This document shows, in pieces, positions 41,938-51,186 of a stretch of 64,000 nt of DNA. This stretch comes from CADEDH01 sp039029735 (GTDB taxonomy: Bacteria; Actinomycetota; Acidimicrobiia; Acidimicrobiales; SZUA-35), in contig JBCCFL010000005.1 in the NCBI GenBank assembly GCA_039029735.1, positions 62,001 through 126,000 of the forward strand. Direction: 5' to 3'. A program made the translations under genes and the position numbers. The first letter of the stretch is position 1. Each line of letters starts with the position of its first letter. The notes under the pieces were generated by a model. It was not told the origin of the DNA. It saw only the letters and a program-made list of their open reading frames with translations, and ran no database searches.

Positions 41938-42630
41938 ATGCGTTTCGACGATCTGCTTCCGGCGAGCCTGCGTCCAGCCAACACCAAGGCGGAGAAGCGG
42001 GGCGATGATCGGCTGGTCCTCGACGCGCCTCCGCCGCCGCAGGCCGACCTCACCGCCAGCCCCGACAGCGACGATCCAGCACTGGCGACCACCCCGGAGA
42101 CTGCAGAGTCTCCCGAGTCCGACCTGGTCACGGAACCGCCTGAGCCTCAGCTCGACGTCACCGTGATCCGCAGTGACCGCCGCCGCAAAACGGCGCAGGC
42201 CCGCCTCATCGGTTCGAGCGTGGAGATCCGCATCCCGGCTCACTGCTCGCGGGCCGAAGAGGAGGACCTGGTTCGCCACTTCCGGGCCAAGTTCGCCGGG
42301 CGCCGCACGGTCGACAACGAGGCGCTCGCCGCTCGCGCCGAGCGGCTGGCCGACACCTATGGACTCCCCCGGCCGGACTCCATCCGATGGGTGTCGAACC
42401 AGCGGAACCGCTGGGGCTCGTGCACCCCGGCGCAGCGATCGATTCGGCTCTCCAACCGGCTGATCGACTACCCCGACTGGGTGATCGACTACGTGGTGGT
42501 GCACGAACTCGCCCACCTCGTCGAGCCGAACCACTCCGAGGCGTTCTGGGCACTCGTGAACGCCTATCCGCTCACCGAACGGGCCCGCGGCTACCTGATG
42601 GCGAAGGGCCAGGAGCCGATCGACATCTGA
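41938..42630 (+). CDS. YgjP-type metallopeptidase-domain protein
   Basis: ATG 41938 gives 230 residues. After an acidic, Pro-rich ~80-residue region, the YgjP-like domain has WVSNQRNRWGSCTPAQRSIRLSNRLIDYPDWVIDYVVVHELAHLVEPNHSEAFW, with an HExxH zinc motif. These proteins are probable metalloproteases; the substrate is unknown. It lies 29 bp behind the phosphatase and is probably co-transcribed. Confidence 0.85.
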   Translation: MRFDDLLPASLRPANTKAEKRGDDRLVLDAPPPPQADLTASPDSDDPALATTPETAESPESDLVTEPPEPQLDVTVIRSDRRRKTAQARLIGSSVEIRIPAHCSRAEEEDLVRHFRAKFAGRRTVDNEALAARAERLADTYGLPRPDSIRWVSNQRNRWGSCTPAQRSIRLSNRLIDYPDWVIDYVVVHELAHLVEPNHSEAFWALVNAYPLTERARGYLMAKGQEPIDI

Positions 42631-42655
42631 TCGCTCGGCCGATGCGTCGGCTGAA

Positions 42656-42982
42656 TCAGTCGGATGCGTCGTCGGTGCCGGCGCTGGCGTTCGCGTTCGC
42701 CGCAGCCCGGGCGTCCATCCGGGCCAGCTCGCCGTCGATCTCGTCGAGATCTGCACTGAGGGCGTCGAGGTCGGCCATCGACGGGATGTCGGGACTGGCC
42801 TCGGCGGGGTCCTGCCCGGCGTGCAGCTGTGCGTCCTCGCCGGGCTGCTGCGCGTCGGCGATCTCTCGCTCCTGCATCTGCTCGGCGTCGGCGTCTGCGT
42901 CTGCGTCGGCATGCGGAGGTGCCGGCGCCTGATCGTCGGGGAAGGCGTGGGAGACGTCGAGCGAGAACGGCTGATCGGTCAC
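42656..42982 (-). CDS. small acidic protein of unknown function
   Basis: GTG 42982 gives 108 residues, strongly acidic, with an (ADADADADAE)-type run and a helical heptad-like segment ADLDALSADLDEIDGELARMDARA that may form a coiled coil. No family is recognised. It is convergent with the YgjP-type gene, 25 bp away. Composition matches the genome, and the frame is plausible but not proven. Confidence 0.5.
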   Translation of the reverse strand: MTDQPFSLDVSHAFPDDQAPAPPHADADADADAEQMQEREIADAQQPGEDAQLHAGQDPAEASPDIPSMADLDALSADLDEIDGELARMDARAAANANASAGTDDASD

Positions 42983-43214
42983 AGAGATCGATCCTAGGCC
43001 AGGTCGGGCTCAAGCTGAGCGAGCCGAATCGTCGATAGTCCAGTTCACGACGTGGACGTCAGGTTGCGGGAATCAGATCGAAACCATCTGAATTCGCGAT
43101 GCACCCTGGCCCACCGGATCCTCCCGCGGCAATATCGGGGAGTACACCGTCCACACCGGCAATCGCGCAGCCTCCACGCTGAGCGGGACCTGCGCAGGAA
43201 GGAAGGGAGTACCC
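42983..43214. other. intergenic region before the basic small protein
   Basis: The 232-bp space is less GC-rich than its surroundings and must hold promoters for the acidic gene (left) and the basic gene (right). No clear -10/-35 pair, palindrome or RNA gene was found; the ribosome site GGAAGGGAG at 43201-43209 is the only firm element. Confidence 0.3.
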
Positions 43215-43526
43215 GTGTCCCAGCGAACACGAGCAAGTCGGGCCCGCACGCCCGGAGCCGCTTCAACGCAGAAGCCACCTCGCCCGGACCGCCAAGCTGA
43301 GCATCGCCGAATACGGCGAATGGCTCACGTGGAGCTCACCCATCTCGACGAGCCCGAGGACCACGCACTCGTCCGCCCGGTACACACCGCTACCAAGCTC
43401 GACCCGAGTCTGAAGCCAGACTCCGAGGTCAAGCGCCGCCGCTTCAAGGTCTGGAAGACCAAGGCGTGGAAACGCCGAAAACTTCAGCGCACCCGTCGCG
43501 CTGAGGCATATCGCGCCCTCGCCTGA
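43215..43526 (+). CDS. small highly basic protein of unknown function
   Basis: GTG 43215 follows GGAAGGGAG by 5 nt and gives 103 residues. The N-terminal third and the last 30 residues are Arg/Lys rich (SEVKRRRFKVWKTKAWKRRK and on), with a short acidic middle (ELTHLDEPEDHA). Such composition suits nucleic-acid or ribosome binding. I know no match. It ends before a strong hairpin. Confidence 0.6.
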   Translation: MSQRTRASRARTPGAASTQKPPRPDRQAEHRRIRRMAHVELTHLDEPEDHALVRPVHTATKLDPSLKPDSEVKRRRFKVWKTKAWKRRKLQRTRRAEAYRALA

Positions 43527-43593
43527 GGCGCGAGGGTCCCCGCCAACCCACCACATGCCACATAGCACCTGAGTCGGGGATCAACGAGGCAGG

Positions 43594-43620
43594 GCGGGCC
43601 CACCGATCGGTAGGGCCCGC
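43594..43620. terminator. bidirectional terminator hairpin
   Basis: GCGGGCCC (43594-43601) pairs with GGGCCCGC (43613-43620) and the loop itself contains the palindrome CCGATCGG. It lies between convergent genes and touches the lipoprotein stop codon. Confidence 0.6.
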
Positions 43621-44676
43621 TCAGCCCGTTGTCACGGGCAGGCGGGCGAAGGCCACCGACTCCACCGACGTCACGTCGACGAGTTCGACGGGCTGCTCGG
43701 GTGCACCTTCCAGCAGGTTGAGGATCGACACGGTCAACGCATCAGCCGAGCGTCGCAGGTACGCCACGCGGTCGCCGTCGAAGCTGAGGCCCGTGATGCG
43801 ATCTCCGTCCTCGCCGATCTTGCGGCTGAAGAAGGGGGAGTCGGCACCGAGTTCCTGGACGAACAGCTCGGTTCCGACCTCGAGGCCGTCATCGCGGTAG
43901 GTCACCACTGTGTAGGCCACGGCGCCACCGTCGGGGCTGAGGGCGACGGCACCGAAGCCGGGTCGGCGTGGCACCTCGCATGCGAGTTCGGGCAACCCGG
44001 CGAAGGTGATCTCGGAGTCGAAGGCGTAGAAGCGAAGGGCCCCGCACTCCGCATCGGCGGTGACGAGGGCCTGCACGCCGCCGGCGGCCGAGAGGCTGAT
44101 CACCGACTCCTCCTCGCCGAGGGTGACCAGTTCGTTGCGGTCTTGGTCGACGAGGCGGATCTGTTCGATCACGCCGCCGCCCACCACCACGATGGCGATC
44201 GGTGAACCGTCACGGAAGCCGACGTCGAGCAGTGTGGCGCCGCTGCCCACCACGGTCTGGGGCTCGGAGTCGCCAGCCTGGAGCCACACCACCTCGCCCA
44301 CGGCGTCGCGGCGTTGGATCACCAGGCCGTTGAGGAGGTCGTCCACGGCTCGGCTGGTGTCGAGGCCACTAAAGCCGGCGGTGAGCGCCCGCACACCAGC
44401 GGGGCCGGCCGAGAGCACGGCACGGTCGGTACTGATGAGCAGCTCGGGCACGTACTCGGGCGGGGGCTGGGGGTAGAACTCGTCACTGATCGTCGTGCTC
44501 GACGAGGGCGACACTTCAGGGGCTTCGACGCTCGACGCGCCGCTCTCTACGGCGGCGACGGTGGTCGAAGTGGGCAGGGTGAAGCTCTCAGGTTCTACGA
44601 CTGCGCCGCATGCGGTTGCGGTCAATGCGGCGACGACCAGGAGCCAACCCAGAGGTCGGACGGGCATCGGGTCCAT
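43621..44676 (-). CDS. lipoprotein with beta-propeller-like repeats
   Basis: The 351-residue protein has a signal with TATAC lipobox, a Ser/Thr-rich linker and then repeated beta-strand segments (VVWLQAGDSEPQTVVG, IRLVDQDRNELVTLGEEESVISLSAAGG, GFGAVALSPDGGAVAYTVV, ITGLSFDGDRVAYLRR) as in WD40/TolB-type propellers. A sensor or scaffold role outside the membrane is likely. It stands alone, so no partner is indicated. Confidence 0.75.
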   Translation of the reverse strand: MDPMPVRPLGWLLVVAALTATACGAVVEPESFTLPTSTTVAAVESGASSVEAPEVSPSSSTTISDEFYPQPPPEYVPELLISTDRAVLSAGPAGVRALTAGFSGLDTSRAVDDLLNGLVIQRRDAVGEVVWLQAGDSEPQTVVGSGATLLDVGFRDGSPIAIVVVGGGVIEQIRLVDQDRNELVTLGEEESVISLSAAGGVQALVTADAECGALRFYAFDSEITFAGLPELACEVPRRPGFGAVALSPDGGAVAYTVVTYRDDGLEVGTELFVQELGADSPFFSRKIGEDGDRITGLSFDGDRVAYLRRSADALTVSILNLLEGAPEQPVELVDVTSVESVAFARLPVTTG

Positions 44677-44822
44677 AGTGACAGAACTCTGGTACCCGAG
44701 ATGCTCACCCGGTGGACATTGCCCCGTCCGGCAAAGGTGCCCGCCCGCCTCAGTGGCAGCCGAGGTGCAGAGGGTGGCGAAACCGACCGGGCGACGGCCG
44801 GGGCGCCGCTAGCCTCGGATGC

Positions 44823-44899
44823 GCCCCCGTGGCGCAGCTGGTTAGCGCAGCGGACTTTTAATCCGAGGGTCGTGGGTTCGAATCCCACCGGGGGCACCA
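44823..44899 (+). tRNA. tRNA-Lys (anticodon TTT)
   Basis: A 77-nt cloverleaf: acceptor arms GCCCCCG (44823-44829) and CGGGGGC (44889-44895), discriminator A, and an encoded CCA (44897-44899). The anticodon loop CTTTTAA at 44855-44861 gives TTT at 44857-44859. The T-loop GGGTTCGAATCCC is canonical. One G-A mismatch closes the anticodon stem. Confidence 0.96.
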
Positions 44900-45016
44900 G
44901 GCGAACCATCGACATGGACGGCTCGGCGAGCTGTGGACGATGATGGGCCGGCACATGTTCGATCGGCGTCGCGCTTCACGTGCTGGACGCGTATTCGAAC
45001 TGGAGGGACCCCACAC

Positions 45017-46252
45017 GTGCGATTCATCACAACTGCTGCACTGGTGCTCGTCTTGGCCCTCGTCGCCACGGGGTGTGGCTGCGGTCCGATCGAGTCGGAT
45101 GGCGACGAAGAGACCGAGGCAGGGGACGGCGAAGCGAGCGCTGCCGCGGATGACGCCGATGAGGCGGAAGAAGACGGCGACGAGGGGACCGACGGCGGCG
45201 ACGTGGAACAGGATCAGTCGAAGACCAAGCAGTTCCTGCCGGTCCTGCCGTCGAGCGAGGTGGATCGGACGGTGAATCCACGGTTCGCCGATCTGGGCGA
45301 CGCAATCGAGTTAATCGAGGAGCTGGTCCCGGCCGACACCGAGACGCGCCCGCTGCGCTTGCTCCGCTTCATGGACCGTCTGCTGGTTCTCAACGACCTG
45401 CTCCAGTGCAGCTACGAGGAGGACCAGTTGGCGATCGGCTTCTACGTCGACAAGACCTACTGGTACTCCATCGGACTGGTCGCCGTTTCACGCGGCGAGG
45501 TCCTCGAAGGTGCCACCGACGTGGCCTTCTGTTGGATCAGGTCCCAGATCGGCGGCGATCCGGACAGCGACCCGATCCCGGACCCTCACCCCGTGCTGCA
45601 GGGGTGCTTCGAGTTCGAGGAGTTCGTCGTCGACGACGAGCCCTACAACGTGTTCCGAATCGCATCGACCGACTGGATGTGCGACGAACTCGCCGAACGG
45701 GAGTCCGACCGAGACTCCGTCGAAACCGATCTCAGGCGCGTCAAGATCGACGAGTTCAACCTGAACGACTCCTACCGCTCAGACCTGGAGGTGATCGACG
45801 AGTCCAACATCATCGAGGAGACGGAGGAAGAGACCGAAGACGAAGAGGAAGAGACCGTGGCGGAGCCCGAGCAGTTCGACATCACCTACACCTCGGTGAA
45901 CTACTGGCCGAACTACTGCGGCAACGACGCCGACGACTTCCTGGAACGAGTTCAGCCGGGTGACATCCCGACGATCAGCGTGGATGGGGTTGTGGTGGAC
46001 TTCGGCCAGACGGTCGAGATCGAGCGTGACGACGGCAATCCTCCGAGCGTGACCGTGGACGGGCGCTACGGATGGGTGGTCGACGACATCCCCCTGGCCA
46101 TCGCCGAGTGGAACAGCACAACCGCCGAGCTTCAGTCAGAGACCAACTTCGTCCCGGCCGCCTCGATTGAGAACCAGGCCTACGTCGAGGGGTTCGTCGA
46201 GGCGCCGTGCGACGCAGTCTCAGTCCGCATCGACGTCACCTCGAGCAGCTGA
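45017..46252 (+). CDS. very acidic lipoprotein of unknown function
   Basis: GTG 45017 follows GGAGGG by 9 nt and gives 411 residues. The lipobox is LVATGC. The mature chain starts with a ~60-residue Asp/Glu/Ala run and has another acidic run (EETEEETEDEEEE) in the middle. Between them is a globular part with several Cys and Trp/Tyr residues (LLQCSYEEDQLAIGFYVDKTYWYSIGLVAVS). It is not a family I know. The acidic runs could bind cations. It lies behind tRNA-Lys and is convergent with a membrane protein gene. Confidence 0.65.
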   Translation: MRFITTAALVLVLALVATGCGCGPIESDGDEETEAGDGEASAAADDADEAEEDGDEGTDGGDVEQDQSKTKQFLPVLPSSEVDRTVNPRFADLGDAIELIEELVPADTETRPLRLLRFMDRLLVLNDLLQCSYEEDQLAIGFYVDKTYWYSIGLVAVSRGEVLEGATDVAFCWIRSQIGGDPDSDPIPDPHPVLQGCFEFEEFVVDDEPYNVFRIASTDWMCDELAERESDRDSVETDLRRVKIDEFNLNDSYRSDLEVIDESNIIEETEEETEDEEEETVAEPEQFDITYTSVNYWPNYCGNDADDFLERVQPGDIPTISVDGVVVDFGQTVEIERDDGNPPSVTVDGRYGWVVDDIPLAIAEWNSTTAELQSETNFVPAASIENQAYVEGFVEAPCDAVSVRIDVTSSS

Positions 46253-46282
46253 GCGGCTGACACCACAGCTGAGGAGCACCCG

Positions 46283-46690
46283 TCAGCTCGAGGCGGGCAC
46301 CGTCTTCATGGTGAGTGCGGTTCGGGTGCAGTAGACGAGGCACACGAGTTCGAGCACGCCGATCAGGGCGAACACGGCCAACGTGGTGGTGAGGCTGCCG
46401 CCATCGGAGAGCCCGGCGATCACGTCGCTCAGCTCGCGGAAGATGGCACCAGCGAAGGCCGCCGCATAGGCGAACACATTGCGCAGTAGCACCGCCGCCA
46501 CCATCACGATGCCAACACCCAGGTTCCGCCCACCCCAGGCGATGCCCATCTTGTCGGCGCCGTCCACGAAGTCGATTGCCGTGGTGGGATCGAGCATCGC
46601 CTGGATGCCGATCACCGTTCCGCCGAGACCCATGAGGATCGCGAAGATCGTGATCACGAGCGGCACACCTTCGGCCTTGATGAGATTCAT
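46283..46690 (-). CDS. small multi-span membrane protein
   Basis: ATG 46690 follows an AAGGGG-type ribosome site and gives 135 residues with four hydrophobic segments (VPLVITIFAILMGLGGTVIGIQAML, VGIVMVAAVLLRNVFAYAAAFAGAI, TTLAVFALIGVLELVCLVYC among them). It resembles DUF4345/DUF4267-type small membrane proteins. A function cannot be assigned. Confidence 0.6.
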   Translation of the reverse strand: MNLIKAEGVPLVITIFAILMGLGGTVIGIQAMLDPTTAIDFVDGADKMGIAWGGRNLGVGIVMVAAVLLRNVFAYAAAFAGAIFRELSDVIAGLSDGGSLTTTLAVFALIGVLELVCLVYCTRTALTMKTVPASS

Positions 46691-46827
46691 CCTCCACCCC
46701 TTCGTTGTCGCATCAGGGCCACGCGGCCCCGATGCTGAACGTACGCGGCGCCGAGTGGTCGATGATCGACAACACCGGGTCGAGGATCGACAACTGCTGG
46801 ATCTGGCGGCCGATCGCCCGCGCCGCG

Positions 46828-49680
46828 TCACCCAGGCGGGGCGAGACGGCTGACCAGGCCGGGAGCGTCGAGGCTCTGGTAGATCGCCGCCGCTCGCCGG
46901 CGGTGGGCCTCGGCGGCCTCGGCATCGCCTCGGTGATCGGCGAGGCGAGCCAACACATCGGCGGCGGCGAGCGCGGGCGCCCACGGCAACCCGAGCATCA
47001 GATCCTCCAGAGGTTCGAGCGCGCCCTCAACCAGACCGGCCAACTCGGCGTTGTCGAGAGCGATGGCCAACTCGGCACATCCGACCAAGGCATTGCCGCC
47101 CACGATGTGCTCAGGGAAACTTCGCATCTGCCGCGGGCCGATCTGCGCGACGAGGCGCTCCACCTCGGCGGCGTCGCCACCCTCGTGGTGCAGGGCCAGA
47201 GCGTAGGGCCCGAGGAACACGGCCTGGGCGGAGAAGTCGACGAGCAGGCCGAGCAGCTCACGCGATCGGCTCCAGTCACCCGACACGAGATCGAGATAGA
47301 AGTGGCCGAAGCCGTGGAGTGAGAACGCCGACTCACCCCAGAAGGCCTCGCCGATCTCGGCCGCCCGGTCGTAACCGGCTCTGGCCTCGTCGATGTCGCC
47401 GGCGAACGAGGCGAGCGTGCCGGACAGGGCGAGGTCGCGCCACTCGGCGATCGGCTGGGCGACGAGACGGTCGGGGTCGGCCTCGGCCCAACGCCGGAAC
47501 TCGGCCCCGTCGCCGTGCATGAGGGCCAACGTCTCCGGGGCCGACGCGTCGTTGAAGTACACGCGACCGGTGGACGTTCGCAGGTCGTCGATCTCCCGAT
47601 CGAGGTCTGCGAGGCGGGCAGCCCCGGCCGGGCAGGTGGCGGCGATCGCCGCCCCCTCCAACACCCGGAGCAGATCCTCGTCGGCCGCCGACAACGACCG
47701 GGCCATGGCGATCGCCCGATCGGCCAGCTCCAGCCGAGCATCGAGCCGCAGGGTGAACACGCTGAAGGCCGCCGTCTTGGCCAGGACGAGCGCCTTGTCC
47801 ACCGAGTCGTCAGGGCCGAGGAGCGTCTCCGCCTCCTGCAGCAGGCCGAGCGTCGACTGGTCTGACGGGCGGCGGTACGGGCTCAGGCTCCAGTAGGCCA
47901 GGGCGCCGGCGACCACCAGGTCGGGCCACCCGTTCGACCATGCGCCCGCAATCATCGGATCGAGGATCTCGATGGCTCGGGCCGGCGTACCGACGTCGTT
48001 GATCACGAGGCCGAGTTCGAGCTGTATCTCGGCCATGGTCCTGGCTGGCGGCTCGGTCTCGTTGGCCTGGCGCAGGATCCGGAGGGCGAGATCGAACTGA
48101 CCGGCGTCGCGGGCGCGGCCGGCGATCGTTCGAGCCTCGGCCACTGCCTCTTCAACCGGAATGAGTGGAACCGCACGAAGCTGGTGGAGCACGACCTCGG
48201 CGTCGGACGCCCCGGTCTGGGTCAGGCCCTCGGCGCAGCGGAGATGAAGCCGAGCCCGATCGGCGCGGCCCAGCCCGTCGAGGATCGCCTGAGGCACGAT
48301 CTGGTGGGAGAAGCGGAACCGCGTATCCGAGGAGGTCTCGTGGAGCAGTTCCGCTTCGAGCGCCCGATCGATGGCGTCGAGACCCTGCCCGGCATCGAGC
48401 CCGGCCGTGAGAGCCGCCGGCCGGAGTGCGAACTCGGGCCCGAGGGCCGCTCCGGCCTCGATGATTCGGCGCACCTCATCGGGCTGACGCTCCAACCTGG
48501 CAGTGATGAGCTCCGCCACCGACTGGGCCGGACGACGGCCGTGAGGAAGATCGCGCAGGGTCTCGGTGAGGAACAGGCCGTTCGCCCCGGTGATGTCGAT
48601 CAACTCGTCGACCTCGCCGTCGGTGGCGTCGTCGAGCACCGCTCGCACCAGCTCGCGGGCGGGCTCGTCGCCCATCGCCCCCAGTTCGACACGAACCGTG
48701 CTGGTGCGGTCGCGGTCGGCCAGCCACCGGGCCACCTCGCTCGGCAGATCGGCCCGCCCCGTTCGATGGGTGATCACCACGGTGATCGGCCGGGTTCGCA
48801 GCCGGCGAGCCACGCGGTCGATGAACACGCGGGTGGCCTCGTCCGACCACTGGAGGTCATCGATCAGCAGCACCGTTGGGCGGGTGCTGGCCAGACTGTC
48901 GATGGCGGTGAGGAACACGTCCACCCCGGCGTAGGTATCGACCGGGATCGGCTCGTGATCGAGGTGGCGGGCCAGGGACGGAATCATCGACACCAGCTGG
49001 CCCTCGACGCCGGCGGCCCATCGTCGCAGCCCGTCGGGGTCGGCCTCGGCCAGCTGGGCGAACGCATCGCGCACGGCCTGGAGCGCCGAGGTGACCTGCC
49101 GCTCGCAGCGGCCCGCACCGACTGCGGCACCGTCCCGTCTGGCTCGTTCCAGCACCTCGACCGCCAGCCGTGACTTGCCAACGCCGGGGGTGCCGGCGAC
49201 AAGCACGAGGGTCGGGGCCCCCTCGGAGCTGGCCGCCACCGCTCCCGCTGCCGTGTCGAGTTCGGTACTGCGTCCGACGAAGGGGAAGTCGTCGTCGACG
49301 GCGATCTCGCGGGCCAGCTCGATCGACCGGCCGGGGACGGGGCCGCCCCCTGTTCGGGTGGGCGCGGGATCGACGTCGTCGAGCAGTCGGCCGACGAACT
49401 GGTAGCCCCGCCCGTGGACGTTGCGGATGTAGCGCTGGGTGCGGCCGTCGTCGCCGAGGCTCTGCCGGACCTGCTTGATCCTGGTGGTGAGGGCCGACTC
49501 GGAGACGAACTGGTCGCCCCACACCTGCTCCAGCAGCTCGACCTTCGACACCACGCGCTCTCGCTGGTCGACGAGCAGGGCCAACACATCGAACACCTGG
49601 GGCTCGAGGTGGATGTCGCCGTCGGGCCCCTCGAGTCGCCGAGCCTCGACATCGAGACGGAACCCGTCCCATCTGGCCAT
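46828..49680 (-). CDS. OmpR-type winged-helix / AAA ATPase / TPR transcription regulator
   Basis: ATG 49680 gives 950 residues. The order is a CadC/OmpR-like DNA-binding domain (1-100: FRLDVEARRLEGPDGDIHLEPQVFDVLALLV and RYIRNVHGRGYQFVG), an AAA/STAND ATPase with Walker A VAGTPGVGKSRLAVEVL (about 160) and Walker B VLLIDDLQWSDEATR, and about 500 residues of helical TPR-like repeats to the end. LuxR-family LAL and SARP-type regulators share the ATPase and TPR plan. It likely binds a signal through the repeats and activates transcription. The gene is monocistronic, so its target is open. Confidence 0.85.
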   Translation of the reverse strand: MARWDGFRLDVEARRLEGPDGDIHLEPQVFDVLALLVDQRERVVSKVELLEQVWGDQFVSESALTTRIKQVRQSLGDDGRTQRYIRNVHGRGYQFVGRLLDDVDPAPTRTGGGPVPGRSIELAREIAVDDDFPFVGRSTELDTAAGAVAASSEGAPTLVLVAGTPGVGKSRLAVEVLERARRDGAAVGAGRCERQVTSALQAVRDAFAQLAEADPDGLRRWAAGVEGQLVSMIPSLARHLDHEPIPVDTYAGVDVFLTAIDSLASTRPTVLLIDDLQWSDEATRVFIDRVARRLRTRPITVVITHRTGRADLPSEVARWLADRDRTSTVRVELGAMGDEPARELVRAVLDDATDGEVDELIDITGANGLFLTETLRDLPHGRRPAQSVAELITARLERQPDEVRRIIEAGAALGPEFALRPAALTAGLDAGQGLDAIDRALEAELLHETSSDTRFRFSHQIVPQAILDGLGRADRARLHLRCAEGLTQTGASDAEVVLHQLRAVPLIPVEEAVAEARTIAGRARDAGQFDLALRILRQANETEPPARTMAEIQLELGLVINDVGTPARAIEILDPMIAGAWSNGWPDLVVAGALAYWSLSPYRRPSDQSTLGLLQEAETLLGPDDSVDKALVLAKTAAFSVFTLRLDARLELADRAIAMARSLSAADEDLLRVLEGAAIAATCPAGAARLADLDREIDDLRTSTGRVYFNDASAPETLALMHGDGAEFRRWAEADPDRLVAQPIAEWRDLALSGTLASFAGDIDEARAGYDRAAEIGEAFWGESAFSLHGFGHFYLDLVSGDWSRSRELLGLLVDFSAQAVFLGPYALALHHEGGDAAEVERLVAQIGPRQMRSFPEHIVGGNALVGCAELAIALDNAELAGLVEGALEPLEDLMLGLPWAPALAAADVLARLADHRGDAEAAEAHRRRAAAIYQSLDAPGLVSRLAPPG

Positions 49681-49813
49681 GGTCGGCGAGCCTAGTCCGC
49701 ACCGACTGCTCGACCTGCAGACAGGGGCCGCCCGGGCGCTACAGTGGCGTCGCCTCCCGGTCGATGCACCACCAGGGGCGCACGACCGAACGAACGCGAG
49801 GATCATTCACCAC

Positions 49814-50221
49814 ATGGCCAAGGCGCGAACCCTCGACACTCCCTTCCGCCGAGGCGAGAAGGTCCAGACCGTGCACAAGGTCGACGATGTCGCGGAAGGG
49901 GCACGAGGAAAGATCCAGCTCTCGAACGGTCTCGGCGAGTGGCGCCGCTACTGGGTGAGGTTCGAGGACGGCGAGATCCGAGGCCAGATCTCTCACGAAT
50001 CACTCGTGCGGCCTTCCCAGTGGGGTGATTGGCTGCGCCGTGAGGAAGAGCGTGAGCAGGCCGCATTGCGCAGTGCCGACGAGGCGGAGGCTGCAGCGGA
50101 GGTGGCCGCCAGCTCCGCTGGCGATGCTGGCGGCGGGGGCGGGTCGGATCTGGCCAGCAAGATCCCGGCGCACCTCCTGGAGCGCAGCCAGGCTGCGAAG
50201 GCTCGACTGCTCGGCGGCTGA
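49814..50221 (+). CDS. conserved-looking hypothetical protein with SH3-like N-terminus
   Basis: ATG 49814 has GAGG a short way upstream and gives 135 residues. The first ~65 residues (FRRGEKVQTVHKVDDVAEGARGKIQLSNGLGEWRRYWVRFEDGEIRGQISHESLVRP) read as a small beta barrel. The rest is an Ala/Glu-rich helix, a Gly linker and a short amphipathic helix LASKIPAHLLERSQAAKARLLGG. I do not recognise a family. It is divergent from the big regulator. Confidence 0.65.
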   Translation: MAKARTLDTPFRRGEKVQTVHKVDDVAEGARGKIQLSNGLGEWRRYWVRFEDGEIRGQISHESLVRPSQWGDWLRREEEREQAALRSADEAEAAAEVAASSAGDAGGGGGSDLASKIPAHLLERSQAAKARLLGG

Positions 50222-50277
50222 ACGCCGGCTTCGACGAACCGACGCCGAACGCCGGACGCCGGACGCCGACCGTCAGA

Positions 50278-50571
50278 TCAGCTGACCGCTTCGAGCGCCT
50301 CGACAGTGCCCGGCACCACGACCGCCGGTGCTGATCCGGTGAGCCCGTTGGTGGCGTTGTCGGCCCGTGCCCCCGACGTCATCCGAGCCTGGATCTGGTT
50401 CACCCGGCTACTGGCCGAGGAACAACACATGAACGGAAACACGGCGTGGACGGCCGCCTGGCCGCTGGCCTTGGCCAGGTCCCAGGCGAACCCGAACGCA
50501 ACTCCCATGTGCTCGACGTAGGTCTCGTCGACCGAGTTCGGGTGCTCGGTGAACTTCGTGAAGATCCCCAT
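50278..50571 (-). CDS. DUF6356-type small membrane protein
   Basis: The 97-residue product begins FTKFTEHPNSVDETYVEHMGVAFGFAWDLAKASGQAAVHAVFPFMCC, which matches the DUF6356 plan of a conserved head followed by one membrane helix. Function unknown. The C-terminal third is Ala-rich and variable. It lies between convergent and divergent neighbours without a clear partner. Confidence 0.7.
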   Translation of the reverse strand: MGIFTKFTEHPNSVDETYVEHMGVAFGFAWDLAKASGQAAVHAVFPFMCCSSASSRVNQIQARMTSGARADNATNGLTGSAPAVVVPGTVEALEAVS

Positions 50572-50670
50572 GCCTCAACGGTAGAGAACATCCCGCAGCA
50601 CAGGCTTCGCGTCTGTTGCCCGCACGAGCGCTCCAATCGAGTATCTGTGCTCGTCATTCGGCCACCGATG

Positions 50671-50686
50671 CAATATTGTTCTATTG
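50671..50686. promoter_or_regulatory. AT-rich inverted repeat at the Lrp gene start
   Basis: CAATA-N6-TATTG lies right at the likely GTG start of the Lrp gene, in a clearly AT-rich island. Lrp proteins bind AT-rich imperfect repeats, so autoregulation is plausible. Confidence 0.35.
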
Positions 50687-51153
50687 TGGACGAAATCGAT
50701 CGACAAATCATCCAATTGCTCCAGACCGACGCCACGCTGTCGGTGCGGGAGATCGGAGAGCAGGTCGGTTTGAGCGCCACCCCGTGCTGGCGCCGCATCA
50801 AGGCCCTCGAGGACGACGGCGTGATCACCAGCCGTGTGGCTCTCGTCGACCCGGCCACGATCAACCTTGCGGTGACGGCCCTCGTATTCATCCGCACCAA
50901 CGAGCACAACCGGGCCTGGCTGGAACGCTTCGTCGACGGGGTGACCCGCATCCCCGAGGTCACCGAGGCCTACCGCACCAGCGGCGAGCTCGACTACATG
51001 CTCAAGGTTCGCGTTCCCGACATCGCCGCCTACGACGTGTTCTACAGGCAGCTCATCGAGGAGGTGGAGCTGTACGACGTGCGCACCACGTTCGTGATGG
51101 AGGAGCTGAAGCACACCACTGCGCTGCCCCTCACCCACGTACCGGTGGCCTGA
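50686..51153 (+). CDS. Lrp/AsnC-family transcriptional regulator
   Basis: GTG 50686 puts the canonical DEIDRQIIQLLQTDATLSVREIGEQVGLSATPCWRRIKALEDDGVI HTH at the N-terminus and gives 155 residues; ATG 50668 would add six. The C-terminal half is the RAM ligand domain with GELDYMLKVRVPDIAAYDVFYRQLI. These proteins sense amino acids as octamers. No ribosome site is seen for either start, so a leaderless mRNA is likely. The convergent amidohydrolase and nearby threonine deaminase are possible targets. Confidence 0.9.
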   Translation: MDEIDRQIIQLLQTDATLSVREIGEQVGLSATPCWRRIKALEDDGVITSRVALVDPATINLAVTALVFIRTNEHNRAWLERFVDGVTRIPEVTEAYRTSGELDYMLKVRVPDIAAYDVFYRQLIEEVELYDVRTTFVMEELKHTTALPLTHVPVA

Positions 51154-51186
51154 GGGGAAGGTCGGCGCGCCCGCTGCGCCGGCGGG

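Noticed and set aside
46240..46292. Inverted repeat CTCGAGCAGCTGA / TCAGCTCGAG as a terminator.
   Set aside because: The arms carry a one-base bulge and contain the stop codons of both convergent genes, so the match may only reflect the two gene ends; too weak to list.
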